The notes: a model not told the origin generated them from the sequence alone. DNA of 64,000 nt from Phytoseiulus persimilis (GCA_037576195.1 CM075102.1:40730745-40794744); one strand, 5' to 3'; shown: positions 1 to 12,356, counted from the stretch's first letter. Numbers and translations are program-made.

Positions 1-497
1 CATTGCTCCAGCCGCGAGGTGGAGCATCAGGATAAGAATTCGCTTCTAGAAGCGGAGAGATGTTATCGGGACGTATTCGACCGACCGATCCTCCTCTTTG
101 CCGTGGCCGTTTTTTTTTGCCTCTTCTAGGGGCCTCTTCTGTCCTGAGCTCTCCGTTGCCAAGGCATGATCAGAATATGAGCGCGGGGAACATAGCAGAA
201 CGGCGTCAAAGAGATACCGTGTACCACGGGATGCTCCTAGGTATTGAACGGATCTCGATTGCAACGGGCCCTCTGCAAGGATCACTCGGATCCCTTGGAG
301 GTGGTGGTTGGGTATTGCTGGAGGTTCAAGTGCGGCCACTCTCCCGAGCCTTTATGATTGTCCCCCTTTACCATCTCAGCCACAGGGAAACAATGAGCAT
401 CCAAACAGAAAGTTGTAAGTCTCGAGGCGCTGGCCAGTGGCTGCCTGTTGGGACAGTCGACCGCTGTTATCGCCCTCGCCATCGGGTTCGAGGCAAA

Positions 498-505
498 TAT
501 AAAAA
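498..505 (+). promoter_or_regulatory. TATA box of the UreG gene
   Basis: A canonical TATAAAAA lies about 25-30 bases before a TTCATTC initiator-like sequence near 523-528. The UreG ATG follows at 602. Together these predict a short unspliced 5' leader of about 75 bases. Confidence 0.6.
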
Positions 506-601
506 GGTCGCAAAAGCCTGGTTCATTCTCGTGTCTTTTGCTGTGGGGCGTTTCGGCGACCGTTCTGACCATTCACACGTGGAACCCCTCTGATACAGGA
601 A

Positions 602-1387
602 ATGTCGAGTTCAGTCAAGTTCATCCTGAGTGGTCCAACCGGTGCCGGTCAAAAAGTCAGCCATTCCCATTCTCACGGAGGAGGCGTGGAACATACTCAT
701 GAGGCCATGGAAAGACCCGGTGACTTCGTTTCTCGGCCCAGGGCTCCGAGAAGAAAAGATTTCGGAGAAAGAGCCTTCACTGTAGGGATCGGAGGACCAG
801 TTGGATCTGGCAAAACGGCGCTGACGCTGGAACTCTGTCGACTTCTGCGAGACAAGCTCGAGCTCTGTGTTGTCACGAATGACATCTTCACGAGGGAGGA
901 CTGGGAATTCCTCGTCAAAAACGAGGCTCTCCCTGTTGAGAGGATGCGTGCCGTCGAAACAGGCGGGTGTCCTCACGCTGCCATCAGAGAGGACTATTCT
1001 ACGAATATGGAAGCAATCAGAGAGCTGACCCGAGAGTTCCATCCGGACATGGTCATCGTCGAGTCGGGCGGAGACAATCTCGCCGCAAACTTCAGTACGG
1101 AGCTTGCGGACTTCATCATCTATTGCATCGACGTCGCAGGGGGAGACAAAATCCCTCGCAAAGGAGGTCCCGGCATTACGGAAAGCGACTTGTTAGTCAT
1201 AAATAAAACCGATCTTGCGGAAGCTGTCGGTGCGGATCTCGGCGTCATGTCGCGGGAAGCCGGCGTTATGAGATCTCAAGGTCCGACATTGTTCACTCAG
1301 GCAAGGCATAACGTCGGAGTGACAGAAGTCGCGGATCTCATCCTACAATCCTTCAATACCAGCAAAGTAGACTCGAGAGTTCCGTGA
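602..1387 (+). CDS. ureG: Urease accessory GTPase UreG, single exon
   Basis: Encodes 261 aa. UreG is the SIMIBI-class GTPase that, with UreF/UreH(D), delivers nickel to apo-urease in the cytosol. The N-terminus is His-rich (HSHSHGGG at 21-28, HTH at 31-33), as in plant and fungal UreG, and could bind metal. The GTPase core starts near residue 57. P-loop GGPVGSGKT is at 64-72, the invariant Cys-Pro-His nickel motif at 123-125, [12 protein letters not shown] follows from 154, and guanine-specificity NKTD is at 201-204. All catalytic elements are intact. There are no introns, unlike every other well-supported gene here of comparable or larger size except the CAP gene. The start fits a TATA box 100 bases upstream. 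No UreF, UreH or urease structural gene is visible in the window. Identity is very secure; urease activity in the animal is inferred. Confidence 0.95.
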   Translation: MSSSVKFILSGPTGAGQKVSHSHSHGGGVEHTHEAMERPGDFVSRPRAPRRKDFGERAFTVGIGGPVGSGKTALTLELCRLLRDKLELCVVTNDIFTREDWEFLVKNEALPVERMRAVETGGCPHAAIREDYSTNMEAIRELTREFHPDMVIVESGGDNLAANFSTELADFIIYCIDVAGGDKIPRKGGPGITESDLLVINKTDLAEAVGADLGVMSREAGVMRSQGPTLFTQARHNVGVTEVADLILQSFNTSKVDSRVP

Positions 1388-1401
1388 TTCGCTGATCTCA
1401 A

Positions 1402-1407
1402 AATAAA
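1402..1407 (+). terminator. Poly(A) signal of UreG
   Basis: AATAAA lies 15 bases after the UreG stop codon and predicts a very short 3' UTR. Confidence 0.65.
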
Positions 1408-3685
1408 GAACACTCTGACTGAAGGTTCGCATGTTTTTCCATCTAAGAAGGGGTGACCCTGCCGCGCATATTCCCTGAGTTGATTTTAGGCAAGGCTTAG
1501 TCGGAGAACTTTTTCCTTCATAGGTGGGCACGGACAGGCGAAGCTCCGAAATTTGGATCCAGTTATTCCAATACTGAATCTGGGGTGCAAAGTTCAGTCT
1601 GCCCGAAATTTCTCTACCGCTCATCAAAGAAGTTGAGTCGAACACATGTTGCTCAACAGCCAAGCATCGCATCTCAGACGGTGCGCCCAAGTTTCTATCC
1701 GAGCTCAAATTCCGCTGTGATTTTCTCAGGGTGCCATCAAGCCTGTTCCCTAATGATCCAATGGAGCTAGGATTTCAGGTACAGATGTGATTCCTGAGCA
1801 TGAGCTCTGACAAGTTGCTGTTCCAAGGAAGAGCGTCACAGCGCTTCGTCGACTGAGAATGTCGTGGTCATTCACCTTTCTCTGGTATTGGTGGATGTGT
1901 TCGCCAATGAATACCAGTCCCGAATGCAGCCAGCATCGAGAGCTCATGTGTACTCTCCGGGAAGATGGCAGTTCTCCGGCAAGTTAGACAACCGGTATCC
2001 CGTAAGCTTTGCTGACGATCACAACGAGGAGTCATTCGTTGCGAGGAACCGCTGGGGCGCTCGAACGATATCCTCGACCAGGAACGCCCTCAGGATCAGT
2101 GAGAGATTGAGTCTGAATGAGATGACCAGGCAAACTCCGGCCTCCTACCCCAATGGTGGGTATGGAGGTCCCACCACGCACCATCAAGTGGGTTCTCCGC
2201 GAAAAAACCGATAAGCTGTTCAGAATTTCCGACGTTCCCGAGAAACTGTTCGCACTGTTCCAATCACGAATCCTTCACTTGTACTCGTTATTTATGCGGG
2301 AGGGACATTCAGAATCATATAGGTAAGTCATCATCGCGTTGGAAGCGGGCGCTGAAAACTGGCTTTTCGTTTTTCAGGGAACTTTCATGATTTGAACCAT
2401 AAGAACGGCAGCACATGACTAATTAAGGTTGATCAGCGCTATCCGAGTCTCCATCGAACGTTCAAGGCTCCCGATGCAAGGACTGGAGCGTTCGCTAGGT
2501 CAAGGTTTCGCCGAAGAGACAACCTGCTGTGATTTCGTTGTTGTCTCGAGTCATGTGGTCGCGCGTATCTTGAAAAGATTTCCCATCGTTTCCTGCAGCT
2601 CCGAGGTCCTGCAGGGGGTTCCAAGTTACCACTTGATTACACGTCCACCGGTTCCTCAGTCCTGTGTTGTTCTTGAAATCTTTAGCCTGAACTTTGCAGT
2701 CGATCATTTGAAAGCAACAAGAAGCCTCGTTTTTCAACGGAAATATTCGTCGCTTGGGGGGAACTGTTCCACGATTTCGCTCCCCACTGTCGTTACTAAC
2801 CAGCGATCATCAGTCACCTGCAGTCGCCGACCATAGTCACACTGGAGTGCGCGGTACGTTCCTTCTCTCTCACCAATGACGATTCAGCTAGGTTTTCACA
2901 GAATGGAGAGGATTGATATAACAGGCCGTCGGGTGATGCTCTCATAGTGATTAACCATATGAAGAGTACCCGAATTCCAAACCAAAAGTTCGAGAATCCG
3001 AAGAATGAGGAACGAGCAATGAGGGCTTTTTTTTTCACGACTATCCGGACCGTGATGTGCACCAAATCATGTTTTGTAAAGCCGGGGAAGGATTGTACGA
3101 AGTGTTCCTGCTCATCTTGGATGAACACACGCCTCGTTCCAGCAATCAGATTGGAAAAGTCCAACTGGACTCATTTCTGAACAGGAACTCCCCGTCCACT
3201 CCAAAGTTGAATTTCATGTCAACAGATGCCAGCAAGCGATGTGCCAATTTGGCTTCGGAATCAGCTATAGTCTTTGCGGATGGAGCCCATATAGCTTGTT
3301 GTACCGGCCGTCGAGCGTTCTCCGCTCATCGAAACGAGACACCCTCCCAAGGGTCGTGAGGAGAAGCTCCCCGCTCTCACTTCAGAGCGCATCCCCGAAA
3401 TGCCTTCTTTTGTTTTCGAACACATCTGAAACATTTTCGGATCGGGGTCACTCAGCCGAACGCTGTGCAGCCCTACTCAAAAGGCGGGAACGCTCGGGAT
3501 TCTGGCCTCGGAGTCGATCTCGGCTCGGTGGTGTGTTTGCTCGTGCAATTTTTGACTTCGAGAAAATCACTCTACTGCGGGCGTTCATCTCAGAGTCAGT
3601 GTCTACCAGCATGCCGAGCGTCTAGATCACCTCCGCCCTTTCCCCCGCAGGAATCAATGATGTGGTTTCCGCGGGCGGCAGGCGC

Positions 3686-3704
3686 GCGGGCGGGCGGGCG
3701 GGCG
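3686..3704. repeat. GGCG/GCGG tetranucleotide microsatellite
   Basis: Four to five tandem GGCG units inside a GC-rich patch. It lies about 150 bases before a second, GAGC-type, tetranucleotide run. Confidence 0.85.
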
Positions 3705-3837
3705 CACAGAAAGGCAGCAGTAAGGCATTCGAACAGGCAAGCATCGAAGTAGGCAAGTGAGTGAACACGATGAATGTCTGCGAATCAGACAAACTGAACC
3801 CGACGGAACTTTGACGAGCATATGTGACCTCGGACAC

Positions 3838-3866
3838 CGAGCGAGCGAACGAGCGAGTGAGCGACT
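3838..3866. repeat. Degenerate GAGC/GAAC microsatellite
   Basis: Tandem four-base units (GAGC, GAGC, GAAC, GAGC, GAGT, GAGC). They account for the Arg/Ser-Leu-Ala-rich open frames seen on both strands here, which I therefore do not call as genes. Confidence 0.8.
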
Positions 3867-4088
3867 CCGTGAGAGACAACCTGTTCCAGAAGCGCGAGTT
3901 TGCAACAGTGCTCTGTCAGTCGCTGTTGACGATCGCTTGCCGACGGCGACCGCTGCCACTTCCAGTTGTCACCTGGATGAGAGTTCCTTTGGAGAGTTCA
4001 TTGCGTTTATGTTGGAACAGGATACTTCTCTAAGGAGAGTGCTGTGTGACCCACTGCGCGAGGTGTGGCCTAGGTAGGCCCCGCCTTT

Positions 4089-4094
4089 TATAAG
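4089..4094 (+). promoter_or_regulatory. TATA box of the 4.1-kb secreted-protein gene
   Basis: TATAAG sits 50 bases before the ATG at 4144. The spacing fits a start of transcription near 4118-4122 and a short leader. Confidence 0.5.
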
Positions 4095-4143
4095 ATCTCG
4101 TCGCACTTCGATTGTGGAGCTCGCTCACGTTCAAGAACTCGAA

Positions 4144-4507
4144 ATGATCCGCTTGACGCTGTTGTGCCTCATCTCACCGAGTCTCCTCAACCTGTTTTCG
4201 AAGGATGTCAGTGTGTTAACGCTCGCCGCCGCGCCCAGAGTCACAGAAGTTGACAACTCGATCGACGCGGGTCCAGAGCCCCACTTGGAGAAGCCTGAAG
4301 TCGGAGACATCAGAAACGTGAGTTGATCACCATTTCAATCATTCATGTCGCCCAATACACACACAGCCCAACAAAGAATCCATTTCGAGTTCGAGTGGGG
4401 TCTGCTGCGCCCGACCGCGGAATCCCCGGTTGAAGGCAGTGACCTCCGAACAAACATTGAGCGAATCCGTATGCCTACCCAAGATCCACGAAAGATTTCA
4501 ACTTTGA
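4144..4507 (+). CDS. Probable small secreted protein, two exons
   Basis: Proposed exons are 4144-4317 and 4367-4507, giving 104 aa. Exon 1 opens with a typical signal peptide (MIRLTLLCLISPSLLNLF) and ends at a strong donor (AAC|GTGAGT). The 49-base intron ends at ACACACAG, and phase 0 is kept across the junction. Exon 2 adds two adjacent cysteines (GVCCAR), one more cysteine, and stops after FQL. A TATA box 50 bases upstream supports exon 1. Exon 2 is the weak part: another frame over 4345-4611 is also open, so the true acceptor may differ. I do not recognise the family. Secretion is inferred from the leader. Confidence 0.4.
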
Positions 4508-4619
4508 GCCTAGACGAGTCGCTAGATGGTGCCCTGAGTGAGAAGCTCAGCGCGCGCTTACTTCCGGATGTCTCGGTAGCACGTGGGGCCTCAGCCCCCG
4601 GCGCGCCTTAAGAACGAAG

Positions 4620-7600
4620 CCATTCTGGCGAAGCTACCACGGCGTGAGAGCTCACATTTCGCTTGCACATCCGGTGTTTGTTCGGAAGTCTTCCTCGCGC
4701 CAAGACTGAGACGGAGACCAGATTAGCTGTACGCGTATTTCATCAGAGACAGTATTCAGGGTCCGGTCAACGGAATCGGCTGTTCGCGATGCGCTCCCTT
4801 TCGGTAACAATTTACCGCTCTAACTTCTGGAACTACCGCGACAAGTGCTGATGCGGTTTGCACGGAGCTAGCTGATATCGTTTCGATTGGCCCGTTGACG
4901 CACTAGGCAATGCAAGCGCATATGTATGTACATGTGCTCGCTATCGGACATTTAGGATTCGAGCTGAGTTTGGGACCGCTGCTCTATTTGGACCGTCAGT
5001 GACAATCACACCGGGCGAAATTCGGACAGAGAGCCGCGAAATCGGAGATTTTCTCCCTATGTTTACGCTTGGATGCGGCAGCTCTGAGTCCGAGGTTTGC
5101 CGATGGGGAATTTCTGAAGGAACTTGACGCTTTGATTATTTGTGTTTTGGATCCTAGAACCGGCCCTGTCAGTCAACTCCAATAAATACAATATCAGCTG
5201 GCGACGTTAAAACTAGATGAGAATTTTTATTTCTAAGCTCTTCTTCGGTCGAACAAGTGCGTCACGGAATTCTCTAATCGCTCTACAATCGGCAGACTGG
5301 CCGAATCGGAGGATCATGAGTCGGCGTAGCTTCCGAATAACTTTCAATCATTGGGAAATCGAACTCATGAGCCCGAACGTCCTACATCCCATAGAGTCTC
5401 AACTGCAGCAGAGAATTGAGAGACTACGAAATCGGCGGAACTCGATGACTCCGAGAATATTCGTCCTCAACTTGCTATGTACTTTACGGAAAGCATGGAT
5501 TGCGCTGGTTTGACACACTCAGCGCTCGGAACCCACCACTCGGGACGAATCCTTCCATCGAAATGTCTGAGATGTCCCTGACGAAATTATCCCAGAAGGT
5601 TTCTCAACGTGCGCGGAAAGTTCGTAGGAAAACACGAAAACGCGCATCATATCGGCGGTGTTTTCCTCGCTGAGATTGAGCCATCCACGGTTTCTAAGAG
5701 CACAATCACTTCAGAATGCAGTCGAGAAAGCGACCGAACGCTGAAACGATCGGTAGGGCGACGAAGTTCGAACAAAGAGCAGAAAGAAGTTCATGGAAAT
5801 AAACAGAAGGTGAAGTCTCTATGTGCGCGAGGAATCGACTGAATCTCGACGTAGTTTCGAAACGGTCAGAATTCGTGATGTCTTCGTGAGCATCCGTGGA
5901 AAATGAGTGAGCTCACTTTTTTTGCGCGGATGCTTGCCAGCTGGAAGTCCCGAGTATGGCGATGAAGTCTTCAGTGACGATCTTTCTGATGGATCAACAG
6001 CGTTTGATGACCGAGCTTTTGAGACTTCTCTGCTCACATTCCTGCTCCAAGCCAGATAGATCTTGTCAACTCCGCTCGTGTCAAACTTCTGAGCAACTTT
6101 TCCAGCCGAGCGAACCTCGCCCTTCCGACCTCTTATCGAGCTCATCGAGCATATTCGTGTTCCATCCACTAATCATTGACTCGAGCCTTGGTCATTGCGC
6201 TGAGTCATTTCGGAGAATCGGTTGTCTCGATGGAGCTGTGTTCCTTGTCGAATCGTGAAGCAGACTGCGTCCGGAGGATGGAGGGAGAAGGAAAAGGCAA
6301 CGCGAAAATAAGGGGCAACTTCTCTCAGGCAAATGAAACTTTTCCCTGATAGACTTTCCGATCCGTCTTCGGTCGTGCGGAGTCATCAACTTCTGCCTTG
6401 CTGACTCAAAAACGATGATTCTGACATTTCTCGGCGTGAGAAGAGCCCCGCAGAAGTTTCTGTAGCGTTGACATGATGACTCCCAAGCACCACTGCGGAT
6501 ACGATTACCGACATCGAAGTCATAGAGGAGCACCGAAAGCGCACCGCAAGGAGATAGTATCGACCACAAGAGCCGTACTAATCATAATATCGGGAGAACG
6601 CGAAGACGGCTGGAGGAAATGCCCAAGGAAGTCGGCTTGGTTACGATTGAGGGTTACCATAGGATCGATTAGAGGCGATTTGAAGTACCAAATTCGGTTG
6701 CGTGCTCTGGAAACGATTCCGAGCTCGCTCAGCGGTCAGTGTACAGTGGCATCACCACGTTGATAGGATATCCCATTACGAAAGGCATCGAGTCGCTGTG
6801 GCGTTTGTAATGAATGACAAAGAACTCGATAACACGTCGCATAGCATGCCTTTCTGAGTAACCGCGCCGCTCGGCGCACGACCGTCAAAGTCTCTGTAAG
6901 GAATTCGGCCTTGGAACAATTTACTTACGCCGAGAGATGCGACCACAATCGAAAAAAAACGGCTTCGACCAGTTGGGAGACATGAACCGCGCACTCGATG
7001 AGGATCCCGTCACCGAACGTGTAGGTATCAGAGCGGTTTTGGTCGAGGAATCCCTCTGATTTTTCCATCTAGCTGCGCACCGGATCGAGAACTCAACGAT
7101 TCTCAGAGTTTCTTTGAGTAGCGTCCAGCGTCTGATCAAGAGTCAACACACCGATCATCTGCCTATAGAGTCCACTCTCTCTGAGGATGTCGTTGTTGTT
7201 CCTTGCCATGGCAAGCGGGCGTGTCCGTTATGTCAACACGGCCACAGGGGAATCAAAGTCGTTCATTCGTTCGATAGCTGTTCGAAGGTTTTCGAATACC
7301 GAAGCCATAACCCGGCTTCGCGAGTCTGGTCATGAAATCAGCCGTCTGGAGCGAGGTGATTGACGCGCCGTAAATACATCATTGGATCGGGGATTGATCA
7401 GAATGAGACTCGAACGGAGATCTCGGTCTTCTTGCTGGTTCTCATACTGGCTCGAACCGGGATATAGAAAGTGACCAGCAGCGTGAAACTCCATCTCGGG
7501 GCTGACAAGCTCAACATGGGTGCCGCAGGGTTGCAGAACGGGCCACCGGTTCTGCCTGGAAGACATCTGCGATGAATAATTCTCCGTCATCGAGAATGCC

Positions 7601-7989
7601 CACAATCGTGGGAATGGGGAATTTGGTTCTCTAAGCCTGCCACTCAGTTCAACTTGGACAGCATCCGCAGTCTTTGATGGTTCGGGCTGGCGTTTAAACT
7701 TCCGGCTGAAAACCTCTGGGGTTGTGGTAGGATGCGTGGAAGTTCCCGGATTCGAAACGTCGTAAGTTCAAAATCGTCGTGACTCCGAGGAAAACGCAGA
7801 ATAACGTTGTCGGACATCGATCCCATACATTCCTGACTGAAAACTCGACTGTTCGAAATTTGGAGTCAGGACGTTTTCAATCTGGGCTCTCCAATGGTCA
7901 GCCGCTCGGAATCAGCTGTGCGGGTGTGAGGCCCCGTCACCCAATAATATGGGAGTTGAAGGAATTGCAGTAGATCATAACCCACTGCC
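4620..7989. other. Intergenic stretch, no gene recognised
   Basis: About 3.4 kb of short, interrupted open frames on both strands. No domain, repeat family or convincing splice chain was found. It ends at the protease signal-peptide exon. Confidence 0.45.
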
Positions 7990-9979
7990 ATGAAATTAAG
8001 CAAATTATTTGGAATCTTTCTCTCGTTACAGCTAATACGAATGTACAACAATGACAAAAGTGAGTGTTCCGTCTCCATCACTTCCGCATGTTCGAGCTAC
8101 ACGTTTCTTTCAGCGAGACTGAGTCTTCGAATAAGACTCACTCATCGAGTCATGGATCCCCATGGAACGGATCGGTAACATCATCTGCCCATTTTCAATG
8201 TGTTAAATTTCTCGACTTTTCTCACTGCGTCAGGACCTGTTTGTCCATGCGGTTTGGTAGGACACGCACGCCATAAACGGGTCATTGGAGGAACACCAGC
8301 TGACATCCATGCTTACCCTTTCGCCGTGAGTTGTCTCTTATTGAGTTCCCGAATTCGGGCTGCGCTGAAGGAGTCATGAATCATACAGAAGGACGAAACC
8401 GTACCACGGACGTTGAGTACGATCTTTGCAGGTCAGCTTGCGGAAGACTTTAAGCAACGGACTGCCGTACCCCTACTGCGGAGGAACAGTGTTAACAGAG
8501 AGGCATATCGTTACCGCTAGTCATTGTTTATTGAAGTGAGTGGGCTAAAATCAGGTTTTCGAAGACTGCCATACCGGAAATTTTCTCGCATCGAGCGTTC
8601 CTGTTGTTCTGGGAGCCTTGCCGCTCATTAAGGGTTTAAAGAATCCATGCTGGAATTCAGAATCGCAAAGAATACAGTGAAAAAAACCAACATCTCTCGA
8701 CGAGAGTAATGATTGCGTTCTTAAAATCAGTTCGCCGCTTGTTCCGCCCCTATGGGAAGCGGGAAGACCTTAAGGTTATTGATCTCTGATTTCGAAATTA
8801 CCAGCATGAGGAATAAACTCTGCCAGTGTTGATTTCATAACTCTCGAATCAGCAGAACCTTCAGACTGGAATCGACTAGATTTTCAAAATCGCCTAAAAT
8901 AACTCTGTCTAGGCCTTGAACCCGCTAACCGCTCCTACCTCAATTCTTTCTATTTATCTCTATTCCTGCCTTCCTAAAGGGCATCACATGAATCAAATTA
9001 ACAGCTTGACTGCGTAGAGATTCGCTCACTCACGGGCAGACACGGCGAAACCGGAACTCATTCCTTCTCTGAATTCGCAGCAAATCGCCCGGGGACCTCA
9101 GTGTTGAAGTCGGCCGAACAAACATTTCCGGCATCGAGACGCGATACGATCCATACATTCGGAACGTTGTCAGAATCGAGCGCCACGCGTTTTACGACCA
9201 ACCGACTTACAATAGCGACATCGCAGTTCTTACGCTCGATAGACCTCTGCAGTTCGGGAGCACAATAAATCCGGCATGCATACCTCCGTACGGGAGCGAC
9301 GTCTTGGAAGGAACAGCGGGGGAGGTCGTTGGGTGGGGACGCATAGCCTACAGTGAGTATACGCTTTTTGTAGCTGGCCGATTTCGAGCCAGAGGAGGAA
9401 TGTGGCGAAATGATCCACGGCATACAGAATCCCCGACTTGACGACGACTTCTAAGCCTTCTGTTTATTCCAGAGGGGAAAAAATCAGAAACGCTACAAAA
9501 TGTCACCCTGCCGATAGTCACGCGAACACAATGTCAAAAGCCTTTGAAGCACCGAGTTTCGACGAACATGATTTGCGCTGGAGGACTCGAAGAGCGCGAT
9601 GCTTGTGTGGTGAGTTTTTGGGAGAAATCACTCAATTTTATCGCAACGTATGTTCCATTCTTCTGGACTTTTCTCTGACACATCGTCGTCTGATATATCA
9701 GTGTAAGGAGCGAATTCATTCCAGGGCGACTCGGGCGGACCCTTAGTTGTGAAGTCCCGTCAAACGGCGCTTTTGATCGGTATCGTGTCCTTCGGGAAGA
9801 AGTGCGGTCTTCCAAATGTATATGGAGTTTACACAAGAGTAGGATTGTACGTCAAGTTCCTGTACGAACAGACTTTGGACTCGAATTGTAAACCTGGGAT
9901 CATGTCAATGAAAGATTATCGCTCGGTGGGAGACACTACTGCGTGGGTGCAGTACAGTGTTAACCAGAAACGTCTGTGA
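7990..9979 (+). CDS. Secreted trypsin-like serine protease (S1A), six exons
   Basis: Exons: 7990-8059, 8234-8325, 8432-8535, 9081-9352, 9473-9609, 9725-9979. All junctions are GT-AG and all phases agree, giving 309 aa. Exon 1 supplies a hydrophobic leader. A short Cys-containing propeptide (PVCPCG) leads to the activation site KR|VIGG at residues 38-43. The triad is complete: His85 (TASHC), Asp135 (NSDIAVL) and Ser228 (GDSGGP). Asp222, six residues before the serine, sits at the bottom of the S1 pocket and predicts cleavage after Arg/Lys. The usual GVYTRV follows. Oddities are Ser for Ala before the catalytic His, Val for the usual Gln before GDSGG, and a tail of about 30 residues after the catalytic domain. 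Expected to be an extracellular digestive or haemolymph zymogen. No clip domain is visible. Confidence 0.88.
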
Positions 9980-10044
9980 TTTTTTTGATAGGAGGGAATG
10001 CCAAACTGAGCTGCTTGCCATCGATCACTTGTTGTTGAGAAGTC

Positions 10045-10050
10045 AATAAA
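10045..10050 (+). terminator. Poly(A) signal of the serine protease
   Basis: AATAAA lies 66 bases after the protease stop codon. Confidence 0.6.
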
Positions 10051-10051
10051 T

Positions 10052-10845
10052 CGAACTGCAGGCTGATCCACGAGCATGTCTTGATAGATCTGTATCAAAA
10101 CGACGCAGCGTTCCACGCTCGGGGGAAGATTGCAGCCATCGGCCTTGTCATGGATGAATTCTTCTGAGGGTTCTCCAAGGATAACGGCGAGGCTTGAACG
10201 TTCTCTGCGAGTACTGCGATCCAAGATTAAGCATTTCAGCTGTCTGTCGGCGAGAACCTTGATGGCGGATCTATCACTCCTAGAGTCCCAATCCTTCTCC
10301 TAGAAAACTTCCCCGGAAAGCGGAGCAGACTCCTCAGGGAACTCAGCAACTGTCTGTGAACTCACAACACACCATTTGCTGTGTTCGAAAAGCCCAAGTG
10401 ACTTGAACTTCACAGGAAACTCACGGGAGTTGGTTCTTATTCAATATTACGATGGGATCGAGCGTGTTAACACGGGCTACGGTCTAAGCCGATTCCGGCA
10501 AGAAGCTTCCCGGCTGGTAGCGATCCCCTGACTGCCGCTCCATTGCCCCTTTTCTATTCGATCGAGATCCTCTGCAACAAGGGCTCCCCCGCCCTCTTGT
10601 CCCCACACACGCGGTCGATTCGTTCTCCCGAATCCTGGAGAAATGACCGATAGGGAGGGGATATATGGGATCGCCTCACTGATAGGGGTCCATCAACGAC
10701 TGACAGCATGAACGAAAACCATGATGTCTGTTGGAAAGCTTCCCGGTTGAGACTTCTCTTGCACTTCTCTCAATCGGAACGAAACTCAACAGATCGGAAG
10801 TTGGGAGAAGATAACGCTCGCCATTGGAAATATCAGTCGCTTAGA
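10052..10845. other. Convergent intergenic gap
   Basis: Separates the protease 3' end from the convergent kinase gene. Nothing else is recognised here. Confidence 0.5.
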
Positions 10846-10851
10846 TTTATT
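10846..10851 (-). terminator. Poly(A) signal of the CDK10-like kinase
   Basis: TTTATT on the plus strand reads AATAAA on the gene strand, about 60 bases past the stop. Confidence 0.6.
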
Positions 10852-10911
10852 GCGAAAAATCCACGATGTTCTTCAGAAGAAGAAAATATACAACAAATAC
10901 AAACGAGTCCA

Positions 10912-12356
10912 TCACGACTCTTCAAAGCTCACGTCGAGTTTCAGGATCTTTTTTGCTCGCTCGACATCGCCGTTATCTGCAGCTCTCGTGCGACAGAACT
11001 TGTCCACCTCCGCTGACATGTAGGCAGGAGGTTCCTGAGCGAAATAATCGTCATCTAAACACTTCTTGGCACTATAACGTTCCCTAGGGTTGTAACGCAG
11101 CATTCTCTTTAAAAGGGCCAGAGTAGAGGCTCGCGCTGAGATTTTTCGGTCTATGCTGCTATCACGTTTGTTGAGTGCCATGCACTGCAGCACGGGGAGC
11201 TCATCGATTTCGGGCCACTCTTCACTGGTCGGCGTGCCCAGCATATCCACGATGAGATTGATTTGTGCGATTTCTCCGTGACCGGCGAATAAAGGTTTCG
11301 ACCTTAGTAGTTCTCCAAACACACAGCCGGCTGACCATATGTCAACGGCCGTGGTTTGTGAGGGACTCCCCAACAAAATTTCAGGAGGTCGGTACCACAA
11401 AGTCACAACCTGTGGAGTCCATTCTTTCTGATGCAAACTACCGGTGGACCCGAAGTCAGCTATCTTGAGCTGACCATTCTTGAGCATTAGGTTGTCAACT
11501 TTTATATCTCGATGCACTAGATCCTGATCATGGATATAGCTCAATCCTTTCATCAAATCGCTCATCACGGACTTGACGAGTCCTTCCGGCAACGATCTCT
11601 GAGCCAACTTTCTCAGTTGGAAGGGACAGTATTCGATCACCAAAACTATACTGGGTCCTTTGATGATTAACTGATCAAGTCTGGCGATGTTGGGATGACG
11701 GAGCCTGTCGAGAATTTTAACCTCTCGTAGGCTGTCCCGTACCGCAAGTTCACGTTGCCGACTGCTGCACTGATGGAGGGACAGTTTCTTCAACGCGACC
11801 TCCGTTCCATCCGGTGAAATTGCTTTGAATACACGACCTGCAAAGACAGCGAGGCTCTATGAGCGTCTTTCAATCAACCACGAGCTCAGAATCTTCGTGC
11901 GTCACTGGATATCTGAATAAGCCTCCTCATGGAGTTCGGAGCTACCCATGGGAAGAAGAGGCATAACACACCGAACTCCCGGGGGTTTGAACGAGACATG
12001 AAGGGTGAATCCGGTAAATATGCTGTTCTAAGCAGTCCGCATCTCTTGACTAACAGCTACAGAGATCAAGATCAAACAGGGAGAAAACTCTCCCTATTAG
12101 TGGCACCAGTGGGTATTGTGAGTCGGCCCAAACAAACGTTTCCCCCTTCATCTATTTTCGTCAATTTGAAGCGCTTGCAGTAGCCATTCGCGCTATAAGG
12201 CTCACCGAAACTTCCTCGAGCTAGGAACGAGACGTGTTTGAAATCCGCGAGTTTTCCAAGGTTTTCTCTCATTTTCGGGGGTAGCTTCCCCACGAACTCC
12301 TTAAAGCTTTCATCATCGAAGTTTTCGCACTGGAAGTCATCGTCACTATCGAACAT
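10912..12356 (-). CDS. CDK10/CDK11-like serine/threonine protein kinase, two exons
   Basis: Exons 12206-12356 and 10912-11837 encode 358 aa. The 368-base intron splits the glycine loop (GSF|GRVFKA, phase 1). ATG is at 12356; an upstream in-frame GTG is not used. The acidic leader is about 40 residues. Catalytic Lys67 lies in VALKK, the C-helix SLRE motif at 86-89, HRDIKVDN around Asp161, and DFG at 178-180. The Thr that CDK10 uses in its activation loop survives (WTPQVVTLWYR), and DIWSAGCVFGELL follows. Length and the SLREVKILDRLRHPNI helix suit the CDK10 branch; CDK11 is the alternative. Unusual: DFG is followed by STG rather than LAR, and the catalytic loop has Ile and Asp where CDKs normally have Leu and Pro/Ser. 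CDK10 partners cyclin M and acts in transcription and cilia control. The partner here is unknown. Confidence 0.85.

Larger units (their letters stand above)
1411..4080. other. Intergenic stretch, no gene recognised
   Basis: Only short open frames with no recognisable motif or consistent splice pattern. Apart from the GC-rich tetranucleotide repeats listed separately, I see nothing here. Confidence 0.5.

Noticed and set aside
3622..3959. Arg/Ser/Ala-rich proteins on the minus strand
   Set aside because: They are translations of the GGCG and GAGC microsatellites.
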